Positions 7,101 through 16,473 of a DNA stretch of 64,000 nt are shown one piece after another. Location: contig NC_013194.1 of assembly GCF_000024165.1 (NCBI RefSeq), forward strand, positions 4,092,001 to 4,156,000, in the 5' to 3' direction. A program made the position numbers and the translations under genes. The notes beneath the pieces are model-generated. The model was not told the DNA's origin and did not search any database. It worked only from the letters and a program-made list of their open reading frames with translations. The DNA is from Accumulibacter phosphatis. GTDB taxonomy: Bacteria; Pseudomonadota; Gammaproteobacteria; Burkholderiales; Rhodocyclaceae. The stretch's first letter is position 1, and the number at the start of each line of letters is the position of its first letter.

Positions 7101-9569
7101 CTCGGCACTCTTTACCCCGAACAGGTGGCCGAAGAGCTTCCCGCTGCCGGCGATTCGGACAGCGAGCAAGAGCGTTTCCCACAGGCCAGGCAGCCGTCAC
7201 CGCCAGCACGCGCCGAGGCCATGCCGGGATTCGATGCCAAGGCGATCCCGATTCCGCAGTTGCAGGACGAACTTGACGAGCAACTCCTGCCGTTGTTTCT
7301 GGAGGAAGCGCTCGAACTCAACCAGGGCATTGCCACGCAGCTGCGCGCCTGGCGCAGCAACCCGGCCGACAGCGAAGTAGTCCGTCGACTGGCTCGTCTG
7401 TTCCATACGCTCAAGGGCAGTGCGCGCATGGCCGGGGCGATGAATCTCGGCGAGTTGACGCACGCCATCGAGACGCGCATGGAGGAAGCGCAGCGTGCCG
7501 GCCCGGCAGCACCGGAACTGATCGACGATGTCGACAACGTCTTCGACGTCATCGTGCAAGCCGTCGAGAGCCTGCAGCGCGGCGAATCTTCCGACGCACT
7601 CGTCGAAGTGCCTGACGACGTGGTCGCCGAAGCTGACGTCGAATCGGTGGCAAGTGCCGGCGGGTTGGCCGGCGCGGTTGAACAGGCGGCACCCGCCAGC
7701 CAGCGTGAAGCCCAGGAGGGCGAGACAGATGCCGCCACACAGCGCGCGATTCTGCGCGTCCGCGCCGACCTCATCGACCGGCTGGTAAACGAAGCTGGCG
7801 AGCTGTCGATTGCCCGCTCGCGGATCGAAGGAGAGATGCGCTCCATCAAGGGGTCCTTGCTCGACCTGACCGAGAACGTCATCCGCCTGCGCCGACAGTT
7901 GCGGGACATCGAACTGCACGCCGAGTTGCAGATGCAGTCCCGCACCGCGCTGACCGACGAGAGCCACACCGATTTCGATCCGCTGGAGTTCGACCGCTTC
8001 ACGCGCTTCCAGGAACTGACGCGAATGATGGCCGAATCGGTTAACGATGTCGCGACCGCACAGCAGAGTCTGTTGAAGAATCTGGACGATGCCAACGCAG
8101 CCATCCTCGCGCAGTCGCGCCTGAACCGGGAACTGCAGCAAGAGCTGATGTCCGTTCGCATGGTCCCGTTCGCCAGCATTGCCGACCGCCTCTACCGCAT
8201 CGTCCGGCAGGCAACCAAGGAGATCGGCAAGCGGGCCAACCTGGAGATCAGCGGTGCCGAACTGGAACTCGACCGAACGGTTCTCGACAAGATGCTGGCG
8301 CCATTGGAACATATCCTGCGCAACGCCGTCGCACACGGGCTGGAAAGGGCCGATGTTCGTCTGGCGAAGGGCAAGCCGGAGATCGGCGAGCTGTCGCTGA
8401 CGCTGGCCCAGGAAGGCAATGAGGTCATTCTCTGTTTCTCGGATGACGGCGCCGGTCTCGACCTGGAGCGACTGCGCGAGCGTGGCCTGGCAGCCGGGCT
8501 GCTGACCCGGGAAGAGGCAGCGGACCCGACGCGGGTCGTCGACCTCATCTTTGCTCCGGGTATCTCGACGGCCAGTGAGGTCTCACGCCTGTCTGGCCGC
8601 GGCATCGGAATGGACGTCCTCAAGAGCGAAGTGGCAAGCCTGGGCGGCCGAATTGAAGTCGTTTCCAATATCGGTCAGGGAACCACTTTCCGGCTCTACC
8701 TACCACTCACCCTGGCGGTGACCAAAGCCTTGCTGGTACGCTCGGGCAAGCGCGAGTACGCCATCCCGTCGGCGATGATCGAGCAGGTACTCGACCTCAA
8801 GGAAAAGGGGCTGGCCCGGATTCGGGATGCCAAGGTTGCCAGCTGGTCGGGAAATCCCTATCCCTTCCATTACCTGCCCCACCTGCTTGGTGACTCGCAA
8901 GCGCTACCCGAAAAGCACCAGCAGTACTGGGTTCTGCTCTTGCGCAGCGGTACCGGCCGGATCGGTTTGCAGGTCGACGGCTTGCTGGGCAATCAGGAAA
9001 TCGTCGTCAAGAACGTCGGCCAGCAACTCGCCCGCGTGATCGGCGTCGATGGTGCAACGGTACTCGGCAACGGCCAGGTCGTGCTGATCCTCAACCCGGT
9101 AGCCCTGGCCAGTCGCACTCGCGGCGGCGCCCCCGTGGCGCCGGTGCCGACCGTACGCGAACCGATGGCGACTGACTCGGTTACCGCCACGTTGCCGACG
9201 GTGATGATCGTCGATGACTCACTGACCGTGCGCAAGATCACCAGCCGGTTGCTGGCAAGGGAGGGTTACCAGATCATGACTGCCAAGGATGGCATCGACG
9301 CGCTCGAGCAGCTGGTCGCCTTCGTCCCCGACGTCATGCTGGTCGACATCGAAATGCCGCGCATGGACGGCTTCGAACTGACCAGGAACGTCCGCGCCGA
9401 CAGGCGCCTGCAAAGAGTGCCGGTCATCATGATCACCTCGCGAACCGCCGAGAAGCACCGTCAGTACGCGTTCGAACTTGGCGTCAATCAGTACCTCGGC
9501 AAGCCCTATCAGGAGGATGAGCTGCTGCGCCTGGTAGCTCAGCACATCAGGGAACAGCGGGGGACTTGA
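4176..9569 (+). CDS. chpA: ChpA (PilL-type) hybrid chemotaxis histidine kinase for twitching motility
   Basis: A 1,797-residue CheA-type kinase. Visible His-phosphotransfer sites: a divergent N-terminal one with His55 (HQVQGALTIVG), then canonical HTLKG or HTLAG sites at His724, His903 and His1077. Between His55 and His724 lie long helical segments that may include degenerate phosphotransfer domains. The dimerisation/ATPase part follows: N box near residues 1379-1391 (HILRNAVAHGLE), G1 box near 1424 (DDGAGLDL), GRGIGMDV near 1475 and GQGTTFRLYLPL near 1500. A CheW-like regulatory domain spans about 1510-1640, and a C-terminal receiver spans 1674-1797 with phosphoacceptor Asp1724 (LVDIEMPRMDG). 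The number of intact phosphotransfer sites appears lower than the eight-site Pseudomonas ChpA. It lies last in pilGHIJ-chpA and its 3' end overlaps the convergent photolyase gene by 23 bp. Confidence 0.93.
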   Translation: MNAATDFDIGPLTWVKSEIDLALERADKALRQFTASAADGTGDLTQIKFCRTHLHQVQGALTIVGLDGVTQFSEAMEALLEAMEVQQRPAAPSSLELIQRAMGVLRHYLDDLLAGQPNQPLRLLPLYREVQLARGQERVLPTDLFFPNLLVGPERRAGPPLQIGRNQRQQALRQQRAHFQRGLLCWLRAPKDCAGVPEMLEAVKRIEAIQEMPSARAFWWVATAFLTALSQGSLPPDADARQLCTRIDLQIRRLIEGSSNVAERLMRDALYLVGSADSNDRAVLRVKEAYALAALMPGAAPETPVALESVRRRLREAIAATEESWNKFCAGTTQALPAFRANASTLSALVDELNHTDYRRLVQAIGEVASLLAQTPARHNEALAMETATAILLAQNAQENIQHLDRSFSHQVDVMVDRLRGCISGTPPQPESEIPSLDEMSRLAHEKLLVGQVAREIQNNLAQIEQVLDGFFRDTEKPADLDGLETPLRQVIGALTMMRHDGAAAVLRQCTSDVKAFSEPDYVPQEADFARVADRLALVGFFVDALHHGATDFESFVSEMQSGNARQAAADAPAATVEQELEQQKREAHGLLAALKEQPTDAGLLQEVQQNLAALQKDADLVADKKLGQQTKHVLSALAAGGDAGQQIDAAMATLKPQTAEAPQPSAETLQLSQATSEEVDAELLGIFLDEADEVLASIDQNFQLLKTRPHDADLLAALRRSVHTLKGSGRMVGLKDLGEAAWSIEQVLNLWLRQEQEVTPAILDLLAQTYRVFLAWVDHLKTGQGRAPDASSMIAHADSLRQGSEAATELPRTGDAVVAPMGAAGEEAGELPSDSEPESTSEQAPVAYQEAKTRRRLALAPDLVEIFNAEAGAHLATLQRELEPLQADPNAPTKHEMYRAAHTLAGIAATLGIAAVNRLAHALEHSLVRRNQAAHPDSLEALETIRQTIAELALMLADVASEHEPEATPELVDALGTLYPEQVAEELPAAGDSDSEQERFPQARQPSPPARAEAMPGFDAKAIPIPQLQDELDEQLLPLFLEEALELNQGIATQLRAWRSNPADSEVVRRLARLFHTLKGSARMAGAMNLGELTHAIETRMEEAQRAGPAAPELIDDVDNVFDVIVQAVESLQRGESSDALVEVPDDVVAEADVESVASAGGLAGAVEQAAPASQREAQEGETDAATQRAILRVRADLIDRLVNEAGELSIARSRIEGEMRSIKGSLLDLTENVIRLRRQLRDIELHAELQMQSRTALTDESHTDFDPLEFDRFTRFQELTRMMAESVNDVATAQQSLLKNLDDANAAILAQSRLNRELQQELMSVRMVPFASIADRLYRIVRQATKEIGKRANLEISGAELELDRTVLDKMLAPLEHILRNAVAHGLERADVRLAKGKPEIGELSLTLAQEGNEVILCFSDDGAGLDLERLRERGLAAGLLTREEAADPTRVVDLIFAPGISTASEVSRLSGRGIGMDVLKSEVASLGGRIEVVSNIGQGTTFRLYLPLTLAVTKALLVRSGKREYAIPSAMIEQVLDLKEKGLARIRDAKVASWSGNPYPFHYLPHLLGDSQALPEKHQQYWVLLLRSGTGRIGLQVDGLLGNQEIVVKNVGQQLARVIGVDGATVLGNGQVVLILNPVALASRTRGGAPVAPVPTVREPMATDSVTATLPTVMIVDDSLTVRKITSRLLAREGYQIMTAKDGIDALEQLVAFVPDVMLVDIEMPRMDGFELTRNVRADRRLQRVPVIMITSRTAEKHRQYAFELGVNQYLGKPYQEDELLRLVAQHIREQRGT

Positions 9570-10995
9570 CGATCGCGTAGCGTTCGAGGGTGCGCTGTCT
9601 CGCCTGATCATGATCAACCAGCGGCGCAGGTGTCGTGCGGCCGATCAGCACGCCGCAGGCTGACTGCTCCACGGAGCTCATTCGCCACGGCGCGTGGATG
9701 AAGCGGTCCGGAACGTTGGCAAGCTCCGGCAGATAGCGGCGAATGAACTTGCCGGCGGGGTCAAAGCGCTCGGACTGTGTCACCGGGTTGAAGATGCGGA
9801 AGTAGGGTTGGGCATCGCAGCCGGTGGACGCTGCCCATTGCCAGCCGCCGTTGTTGGCGGACAGATCGTAATCGTTCAACTGCCTTGCGAAATAGCGCTC
9901 ACCCAGCCGCCAGTCGATTCCCAGATCCTTGGTCAGGAACGAGGCAACCAGCATGCGCAGGCGGTTGTGCATGTAGCCGGAGCTGTTCAGCTGTCGCATC
10001 GCGGCATCGACCAATGGATAGCCGGTACGGCCGGCGCACCAGGCGCTGAATGCGTCCTCGGCCTGCGCGCCCGCTTGCCAATTGATCAAGTCATAAGCGG
10101 GCTTGAAGGCGCGCTCGACGACGTGCGGAAACCTGTCGAGAATCATGAAATAGAAATCCCGCCAGACGAGTTCGGACAACCAGGTAGCGGCGCCTTCGCC
10201 ACCCTCGCGAAAGGCACCAGCGGCAATCGCCTTGGCGACCAGATCGCGAACCGAGACCGTCCCGAAGCGCAGATGAACCGAGAGGTAGGAAACCCCCTTG
10301 ACGGCCGGAAAGTCGCGTTGCTGCCGGTAGCGCCCGATGCGCCCGAGAAAGTCGGCCAGCAACTGGCGTCCGCCACGCATACCCGGCACGATGCCGAGGC
10401 GCCGCAAATCCGTGCCGGAGAAGCCGATCTTGGCCAGTGGCGGCACGCCATCGGCGGCAGGGGTCGCCGCCAGCACCCCGGATCCGGCCTGATGTGGGTA
10501 CCAATCATCGTCCGTCAGACGCTTCAGCCAGGCATTGCGGTAGGGTGTGAAAACGGTGTAGGGCCGTCCCGCCTGACTCAAGACCTCATCCCCGTCAAGG
10601 ATCGCCTGGTCCTTGAACGACTCGAAAGCGATTCCGTCGGCCTTCAGCGCCGCGCTGACCGCCGCGTCCCTCTGCTTGGCCCCCGGTTCGTAGTCTCGAT
10701 TGACGAACACCGCAGCAACGCCAAGCCCCCGAGCCAGGTCCGGAATCTCCCTGGTCGCCCAGCCATGGCGCACCAGCAACGCGCCGCCACGTGTGCGCAG
10801 TGCTGCATCAAGCTCGACCAGCGACTCGCGAATGAACTCGACCCGTCGATCGGCCTCGTGGTCCAGAGCATCGAGGATCTCCCGATCGAAGACGAAAGCA
10901 CAGAAGACGCGTCGTCCGCGACGCAGAGCTTCACACAACGCCGCGTGATCGCTGTCACGTAGGTCGCGACGAAACCAGACAAGAATTGAATCCAC
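9547..10995 (-). CDS. phrB: Deoxyribodipyrimidine (CPD class I) photolyase
   Basis: A 482-residue photolyase that uses blue light and FADH- to split cyclobutane pyrimidine dimers. The N-terminal antenna-binding Rossmann-like domain starts MDSILVWFRRDLRDSDHAAL. The FAD-binding helical domain shows WLSELVWRDFYFMIL, GRTGYPLVDAAMRQL, YMHNRLRMLVASFL and NDYDLSANNGGWQWAAS, the last with the conserved Asn/Asp and Trp residues of the electron-transfer chain. Length is normal. The ATG at 10995 leaves only 47 bp to the divergent yqgE start, so the two promoters are likely interleaved. Its 3' end overlaps the end of chpA on the opposite strand. Confidence 0.95.
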   Translation of the reverse strand: MDSILVWFRRDLRDSDHAALCEALRRGRRVFCAFVFDREILDALDHEADRRVEFIRESLVELDAALRTRGGALLVRHGWATREIPDLARGLGVAAVFVNRDYEPGAKQRDAAVSAALKADGIAFESFKDQAILDGDEVLSQAGRPYTVFTPYRNAWLKRLTDDDWYPHQAGSGVLAATPAADGVPPLAKIGFSGTDLRRLGIVPGMRGGRQLLADFLGRIGRYRQQRDFPAVKGVSYLSVHLRFGTVSVRDLVAKAIAAGAFREGGEGAATWLSELVWRDFYFMILDRFPHVVERAFKPAYDLINWQAGAQAEDAFSAWCAGRTGYPLVDAAMRQLNSSGYMHNRLRMLVASFLTKDLGIDWRLGERYFARQLNDYDLSANNGGWQWAASTGCDAQPYFRIFNPVTQSERFDPAGKFIRRYLPELANVPDRFIHAPWRMSSVEQSACGVLIGRTTPAPLVDHDQARQRTLERYAIVKSPAVP

Positions 10996-11007
10996 CGTGG
11001 ATTACCT

Positions 11008-11036
11008 TTGTGTCGGCCGTCACCGCCGATTAGAAT
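11008..11036 (+). promoter_or_regulatory. Possible promoter for yqgE-ruvX-pyr genes
   Basis: TTGTGT (11008-11013) and TAGAAT (11031-11036) are spaced by 17 bp in the 47-bp gap between phrB and yqgE. A start 7 nt past the -10 would coincide with the yqgE ATG (11043), so the message would be nearly leaderless. Weak inference. Confidence 0.3.
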
Positions 11037-11042
11037 AAGGCC

Positions 11043-11603
11043 ATGCAAAGCATCAACCTGACCCATCATTTTCTCATTGCCATGCCGGCGATGGTGGACT
11101 CGTATTTTTCCAGGACCCTGGTCTACATTGCCGAACACAACGATCGAGGTGCGCTGGGCGTGATCGTCAACCGGCCTATCGACATGAGCCTGGGCACGCT
11201 CCTCGAGAAGATCGACGTTCCCCTCGAAGCCCAGAGCTTCGCCAATCTGCCCGTACTTTTTGGTGGCCCCGTGCAGACCGACCGCGGTTTCGTTCTCCAC
11301 CGGCCGATCGGCCAATGGCAATCGACACTGCCGGTCAATGAGCAGGTCGGCCTCACCAGTTCGCGCGACATCCTGCAGTCAGTTGCGCGCCACGGACAGC
11401 CACGCGACCTGATGGTAACCCTTGGCTACGCCGGTTGGTCTGCCGGTCAACTCGAACACGAACTGGCCCAGAACGCCTGGCTGACCGTGCCGGCCGAACT
11501 GCGCATCCTGTTCGAATTGCCGTACGAGGAGCGACTCGCCTCGGCCCTCGAGCTGCTCGGAGTCAATCTGACCAACCTTGCCGATGAGGCAGGGCATGCC
11601 TGA
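11043..11603 (+). CDS. yqgE: YqgE/AlgH family protein (UPF0301)
   Basis: A 186-residue member of the YqgE/AlgH family. Recognisable parts are HHFLIAMPAMVDSYFSRTLV, the GALGVIVNRP segment, FGGPVQTDRGFVLH and LGYAGWSAGQLEHEL. The biochemical function is unresolved; it was linked to alginate regulation in Pseudomonas. It is nearly always encoded directly upstream of ruvX, as here, with an 8-bp overlap if ruvX starts at 11596. It opens the yqgE-ruvX-pyrR-pyrB-pyrC' run, in which all genes overlap or lie within a few bases of each other, implying translational coupling. Confidence 0.93.
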   Translation: MQSINLTHHFLIAMPAMVDSYFSRTLVYIAEHNDRGALGVIVNRPIDMSLGTLLEKIDVPLEAQSFANLPVLFGGPVQTDRGFVLHRPIGQWQSTLPVNEQVGLTSSRDILQSVARHGQPRDLMVTLGYAGWSAGQLEHELAQNAWLTVPAELRILFELPYEERLASALELLGVNLTNLADEAGHA

Positions 11604-12102
11604 GCCAGCCGACACGCAGACAGGTACGGTACTCGCGTTCGACTTCGGTGAGAAGCGTATCGGCGTCGCCGTTGGTGAATGGCAGTTGCGTCAGGCGCAC
11701 CCGCTGACGACGATTCATGGCGAAGCCAACACCGAGCGTTTTGCGGCGATTGCTGCCTTGATCGGCGAATGGCGGCCAACCCATCTGGTCGTTGGTCGTC
11801 CGACCTCGCTTGACGGCACGCCACACGCGATGACCGCGCGCTGCCGACGCTTCGCCGACCAGTTGCGCGGTCGCTTCGGTCTCGGTGTCGACCTTGCCGA
11901 GGAGCGACTTTCTTCGTTCGATGCGCAGGAACGGCTCCGCGCCAGCGGCCTCAATGGCCGCAGCGCAAAGAAACATCTCGATGCCGTAGCCGCGCAACTG
12001 ATCCTCCAGAGCTATTTCGATAGCGTGCTTAGCGAGGACCGGACACCCGTCTCCACCCACCCCGAAAACCCTGACGACGCCCATCCCGATGCCCTCAATT
12101 GA
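11596..12102 (+). CDS. ruvX: RuvX/YqgF, pre-16S rRNA nuclease (Holliday junction resolvase-like)
   Basis: About 168 residues with an RNase H-like fold. The core motifs are VLAFDFGEKRIGVAVG (first catalytic Asp), HLVVGRPTSLDG, and LAEERLSSFDAQERL with the conserved acidic residues, ending with KHLDAVAAQLILQSY (last Asp). The family matures the 5' end of 16S rRNA. Three in-frame ATGs exist at 11578, 11584 and 11596. The last is preferred as it gives the shortest lead before the conserved strand, but the choice is uncertain. The gene overlaps yqgE upstream and pyrR downstream by 14 bp. Confidence 0.92.
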   Translation: MPEPADTQTGTVLAFDFGEKRIGVAVGEWQLRQAHPLTTIHGEANTERFAAIAALIGEWRPTHLVVGRPTSLDGTPHAMTARCRRFADQLRGRFGLGVDLAEERLSSFDAQERLRASGLNGRSAKKHLDAVAAQLILQSYFDSVLSEDRTPVSTHPENPDDAHPDALN

Positions 12103-12587
12103 CCTCCCCGACGCCGAAGCACAGTGTGCCGAACTGGCCGAGCTGATTCGTCCCCACCTCCGACCCGGCACGCTCCTGGTCGGCATCCACAGTGGCGGTG
12201 TCTGGGTTGCCCGGCGTCTGCGCGACCTGCTCGATCAGGCCAACGACATTGGCCTGATCGACGTGTCCTTCTATCGGGACGATTACGGCGAACGCGGCCT
12301 GCATGCACGCGTCAAGCCGAGTTCGATGCCGTTTGACGTCGAAGGACGGCCACTGATCCTCGTCGATGACGTGCTGTATACCGGACGCACGACACGCGCG
12401 GCGATCAACGAACTCTTCGATTATGGTCGTCCAGCCAGCATCCAACTCGCGGTTCTGGCCGATCGCGGGCGGCGGGAGCTGCCCATTTGCGCCGACTTCT
12501 GCCCCTGGCGTGTGCAGCTTGACTCTGCGCAGGAACTGATCCTCTCGGCAGACAGCGACGGCCGTCTGCGATGGAGTGTCGCCGAGA

Positions 12588-12595
<8 letters not shown>
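12089..12595 (+). CDS. pyrR: PyrR, pyrimidine regulatory protein / uracil phosphoribosyltransferase
   Basis: A 168-residue type I phosphoribosyltransferase. The PRPP-binding loop is LILVDDVLYTGRTTRAA; LLVGIHSGGVWVARRL and FYRDDYGERGLH are also characteristic of PyrR. In Gram-positive bacteria PyrR binds pyr mRNA. In proteobacteria it sits beside pyrB and is thought to be a regulator and/or a weak uracil PRTase. Whether it binds RNA here is unknown, because the gene is embedded in an operon with no leader between it and ruvX. The start ATG 12089 lies inside ruvX. Confidence 0.93.
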
Positions 12596-13547
<952 letters not shown>

Positions 13548-13550
13548 GCG

Positions 13551-14807
13551 ATGCACAGCCAAAACCTACACATCCGGAACGGCCGCCTGATCGATCCGGC
13601 CGGCGGCCTCGACCAACAGATCGACCTGTTCGTTGCCGACGGCCGTATCGCGGCCATCGGCCAGCCTCCGGCGGGCTTCTCGGCGGATAGACAGATCGAC
13701 GCCAGCGGCTTGATCGTCTGCCCCGGTCTGGTCGATCTCTCGGCCCGCCTGGGCGGCATCGAATCGGAACTCAAGGCCGCTGTCGCCGGCGGAGTCACGT
13801 CGCTGGCCTGCCCACCGGACACCAAACCGCCACTCGACGAAGCGGGACTCGTCGAGCGCCTCGTCCGGCGCAGCGAAACGCTTGGCCTGGCGCGGGTCTA
13901 TCCGATCGGCGCGCTGACCCAGGAACTGGCCGGCCAGAAACTCGCCGAGATGAACGGCCTGGCGCGCGCCGGTTGCATCGCCTTCTCACAGGCCAAGCAT
14001 CCGATCATCGATACCCAACTCCTGCTGCGCGCGATGCAGTACGCAGCCACCTTCGACTATGCGGTCCGCCTGCGCCCACAGGATCATTTTCTTGCGCGCG
14101 AGGGGGTCGCTCACGATGGCGAAGTCGCTTCAAGGTTGGGTTTGACCGGCATTCCGGTGTCTGCTGAAACCGTGGCCATCGCCACGGCCCTCCATCTGGC
14201 CGGCGAAACAGGTGTCCGCCTGCACCTTTCCCGCCTGTCTTCTGGCGCCGGCGTTGACCTGATCCGAACCGCCAGGCAGTCGGGCGTGTTGGTCACTTGC
14301 GATGTGTCGATCCATCACCTGCATCTCTCGGAAACGGACATCGGCTACTTCGACAGCAATTCGCGCTTCGACCCGCCGCTCCGCTCGGCGGCGGACCGCG
14401 AGGCCTTGCGCACCGCCGCGAGTGACGGATTGGCCGCGATTTGTTCGGACCATACTCCGCTCGACGCCGACGGCAAGCAACTGCCTTTTGCTGAGGCTCT
14501 GCCCGGGGCAAGCGGCCTCGAACTCCTACTGCCACTGACCCTGCTGTGGGCGACACAAGCGAAGCTGCCCCTGATCGGCGCACTTGCCCGCATCACCTCC
14601 GATCCGGCAAGCATCCTCGGCATCGCAGCGGGTTCGCTGAGCATTGGCAGTGCGGCGGATGTCTGCATCTTCGATGCCGACGAGGCCTGGCACGTTACAC
14701 CGGAAGCGCTGCGCAGCCAGGGCAAGAACACACCGTTCCTCGGTCGTGACGTCAACGGCCGGGTGCGTATGACACTGGTCGGCGGACGCATCGTTTTCGA
14801 GGGCTGA
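13551..14807 (+). CDS. pyrX: PyrC' (PyrX), dihydroorotase-like protein, probably catalytically inactive
   Basis: A 418-residue amidohydrolase-fold protein with N- and C-terminal sandwich-domain pieces (LIDPAGGLDQQIDLFVADGR; SLSIGSAADVCIFDADE). The metal site is degraded. The usual HxH after the first strand is replaced by VDLSARLGG, and the second His of the HxxH-type strand is Arg (LHLSRLSS). Later elements survive, such as IHHLHLSE and CSDHTPLD. In Pseudomonas a similar non-catalytic homologue is needed to assemble the PyrB dodecamer, and I infer that role here. It starts 3 bp after pyrB and ends 17 bp before the convergent yggU. A catalytic dihydroorotase should be encoded elsewhere. Confidence 0.88.
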   Translation: MHSQNLHIRNGRLIDPAGGLDQQIDLFVADGRIAAIGQPPAGFSADRQIDASGLIVCPGLVDLSARLGGIESELKAAVAGGVTSLACPPDTKPPLDEAGLVERLVRRSETLGLARVYPIGALTQELAGQKLAEMNGLARAGCIAFSQAKHPIIDTQLLLRAMQYAATFDYAVRLRPQDHFLAREGVAHDGEVASRLGLTGIPVSAETVAIATALHLAGETGVRLHLSRLSSGAGVDLIRTARQSGVLVTCDVSIHHLHLSETDIGYFDSNSRFDPPLRSAADREALRTAASDGLAAICSDHTPLDADGKQLPFAEALPGASGLELLLPLTLLWATQAKLPLIGALARITSDPASILGIAAGSLSIGSAADVCIFDADEAWHVTPEALRSQGKNTPFLGRDVNGRVRMTLVGGRIVFEG

Positions 14808-14824
14808 CTGGGGCGCCTGCCGGT

Positions 14825-15115
14825 TTACTCAGCAAGCAGGCAGAGCACCGCCTCGGCCGACGCACCGCTGATTCTCAACACCTTGCGCCGCGACGTCAGG
14901 CCGCTCTTCAGCTCGACCGCGGATCTGGACAGACCCAGCCGTTGTGCGAGGAAATCGACGAGCGCCGCGTTCGCCCGACCGTCCACCGGCGGCGCTGTGA
15001 TACGCACTTTCAGCGCATCCCCATGCCGCCCGGCGATTTCGTTGGCCTTGGCACCGGGCTGAAGATGGATCGTCACGGTGATCGCACCACCGCCGTCGCG
15101 CAGCCAGTCAACCAC
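14825..15115 (-). CDS. yggU: YggU-family protein (DUF167/UPF0235)
   Basis: A 96-residue protein of unknown function with the DUF167 signature: ITVTIHLQPGAKANEIAGRH, then LKVRITAPPVDGRANAALVD and VELKSGLTSRRKVLRI. A GTG start at 15115 is the only suitable start and lies 3 bp after the yggT stop. The yggS-proC-yggT-yggU order is widespread in Proteobacteria, so this closes that operon. No signal or membrane segment. Confidence 0.92.
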   Translation of the reverse strand: MVDWLRDGGGAITVTIHLQPGAKANEIAGRHGDALKVRITAPPVDGRANAALVDFLAQRLGLSRSAVELKSGLTSRRKVLRISGASAEAVLCLLAE

Positions 15116-15118
15116 GGC

Positions 15119-15658
15119 TCAGAGAAACATCAGGACGAGTTGCGCAAGAACAATGGCGATCAGCGGCGAGAGGTCGACGGAAGCAATCGGCGGCAGAAAA
15201 CGCTGGATCGGCCGCAGGAAGGGGCCTGTGAGCTGTGACACCGGTTGGCTCAGCGGCGAATAGGGACTGACCCAGGAGAGAACGGCCTGCAGCAGCAGCG
15301 CACCGATCAACAGGTAGATGCTGAGGCGCAAGGTAGCGAGTACAGCCCGCCAGCCAAGGAGGGGAAGCAAGCTCGACAGCGACCACGTCTCGGCGCCGCT
15401 GCCCAGCCACACGACGACGAAGAGGAAAAGGCACTGCAGCAGATAGGCCGGCACGAGGCTCGCCAGATCGAGGCCGAGGAGCCCCGGCAGCGCCTTGCGC
15501 AGCGGCCTGACCAGCCAGTTGGTGACTTCCACCACGAAAGACCCGGCCGGATTGTTGAAGGAAACCCGGAAAGCCTGCATGTAGAAGCGCAGCAACAAGG
15601 CCAGGCTGAGAAAACCGGTCAGCACTTCGAGCAGGAACAATCCGGCCTGCGCGATCAT
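15119..15658 (-). CDS. yggT: YggT family inner-membrane protein
   Basis: About 179 residues with two YGGT repeats, each a pair of hydrophobic helices: residues about 5-30 with RFYMQAFRVSFNNP, then about 65-90. The second half repeats the pattern (LRLSIYLLIGALLLQAVLSW and SPYSPLSQP, then RPIQRFLPPI, and a final hydrophobic helix to the C terminus). YggT proteins are linked to osmotic-stress tolerance and membrane-protein homeostasis, but their precise role is unknown. The ATG at 15658-15656 overlaps the proC stop by one base (TGATG), suggesting translational coupling. Confidence 0.92.
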   Translation of the reverse strand: MIAQAGLFLLEVLTGFLSLALLLRFYMQAFRVSFNNPAGSFVVEVTNWLVRPLRKALPGLLGLDLASLVPAYLLQCLFLFVVVWLGSGAETWSLSSLLPLLGWRAVLATLRLSIYLLIGALLLQAVLSWVSPYSPLSQPVSQLTGPFLRPIQRFLPPIASVDLSPLIAIVLAQLVLMFL

Positions 15659-16473
15659 CAATCGTCCTTGCCCAGCAGGTCACCCAACTCACGGCCACGC
15701 ACATTGGCCGCCAGGACTCCGGCGATGAAACCCTCCCTGACGCCACGCTCCTCCATGGTCCGCAAGGCCGCCTCGGTGGTCCCACCCTTCGACGTGACAC
15801 GCTCACGCAGGACGCCCGCCGCTTCATCGGACTGAGCGGCCAGCTTGGCCGAACCGAGAACCATTTCAATCGACAACTGGCGCGCCTGTGCCGGCGTCAG
15901 GCCAAGTTCCCGTGCCGCCTGCTGCAGGGCTTCAATGAACAGGAAGACGTACGCCGGACCACTACCGGAGATGGCGGTAACGGCGTCCATATGCACCTCG
16001 TCGGCGATCCACAGGGTGCTGCCAACCGCCTGCAGGATGCGCTCGGCACCCAGACGCTCAGCCATCGATACCGCCGGCATCGCACACAAACCGGTAATGC
16101 CGGCACCAATCAGCGCCGGCGTATTGGGCATTGCGCGCACGACCTTGCCGTAGCCACCCAGCCAACGCGAAACGTCGGCCAAACGCAGTCCGGCAGCAAT
16201 GCTGATGACCAGTTGCTGCTTGAGGTGATTCAGCAGGGGGACGCAGGCCTCCCGCATCTGTTGCGGCTTGACCGATAGGAGAACGGCATCGCAGTCCAGT
16301 GCGGCCGCGCTCGGCGCCTCGTAGCAGCGAACTCCATAGACCAGACGGAGTTTGGCACGTCCCTGCGCGCCCAACTCGATAACCGCGATGTCGGCTGTCG
16401 AAAAGCCCGTCTTCACCAAGCCGCCGATCAGCGCATTGGCCATGTTGCCGCCACCAAGGAAAGTGATTCTCAT
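15658..16473 (-). CDS. proC: Pyrroline-5-carboxylate reductase
   Basis: A 271-residue NAD(P)H-dependent reductase for the last step of proline synthesis. The dinucleotide-binding motif opens the protein (MRITFLGGGNMANALIGGL). A second signature region has VHMDAVTAISGSGPAYVFLF, and the C-terminal helix-rich dimer domain carries VTSKGGTTEAALRTME. Length is normal. Its start ATG overlaps the yggS stop (ATGA arrangement), and its stop overlaps the yggT start, so yggS-proC-yggT-yggU is a tight operon. Confidence 0.96.
   Translation of the reverse strand: MRITFLGGGNMANALIGGLVKTGFSTADIAVIELGAQGRAKLRLVYGVRCYEAPSAAALDCDAVLLSVKPQQMREACVPLLNHLKQQLVISIAAGLRLADVSRWLGGYGKVVRAMPNTPALIGAGITGLCAMPAVSMAERLGAERILQAVGSTLWIADEVHMDAVTAISGSGPAYVFLFIEALQQAARELGLTPAQARQLSIEMVLGSAKLAAQSDEAAGVLRERVTSKGGTTEAALRTMEERGVREGFIAGVLAANVRGRELGDLLGKDD

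Noticed and set aside
9694..10962. 422-codon plus-strand frame opposite the photolyase gene
   Set aside because: The minus-strand photolyase has all family motifs; the plus-strand translation has none.
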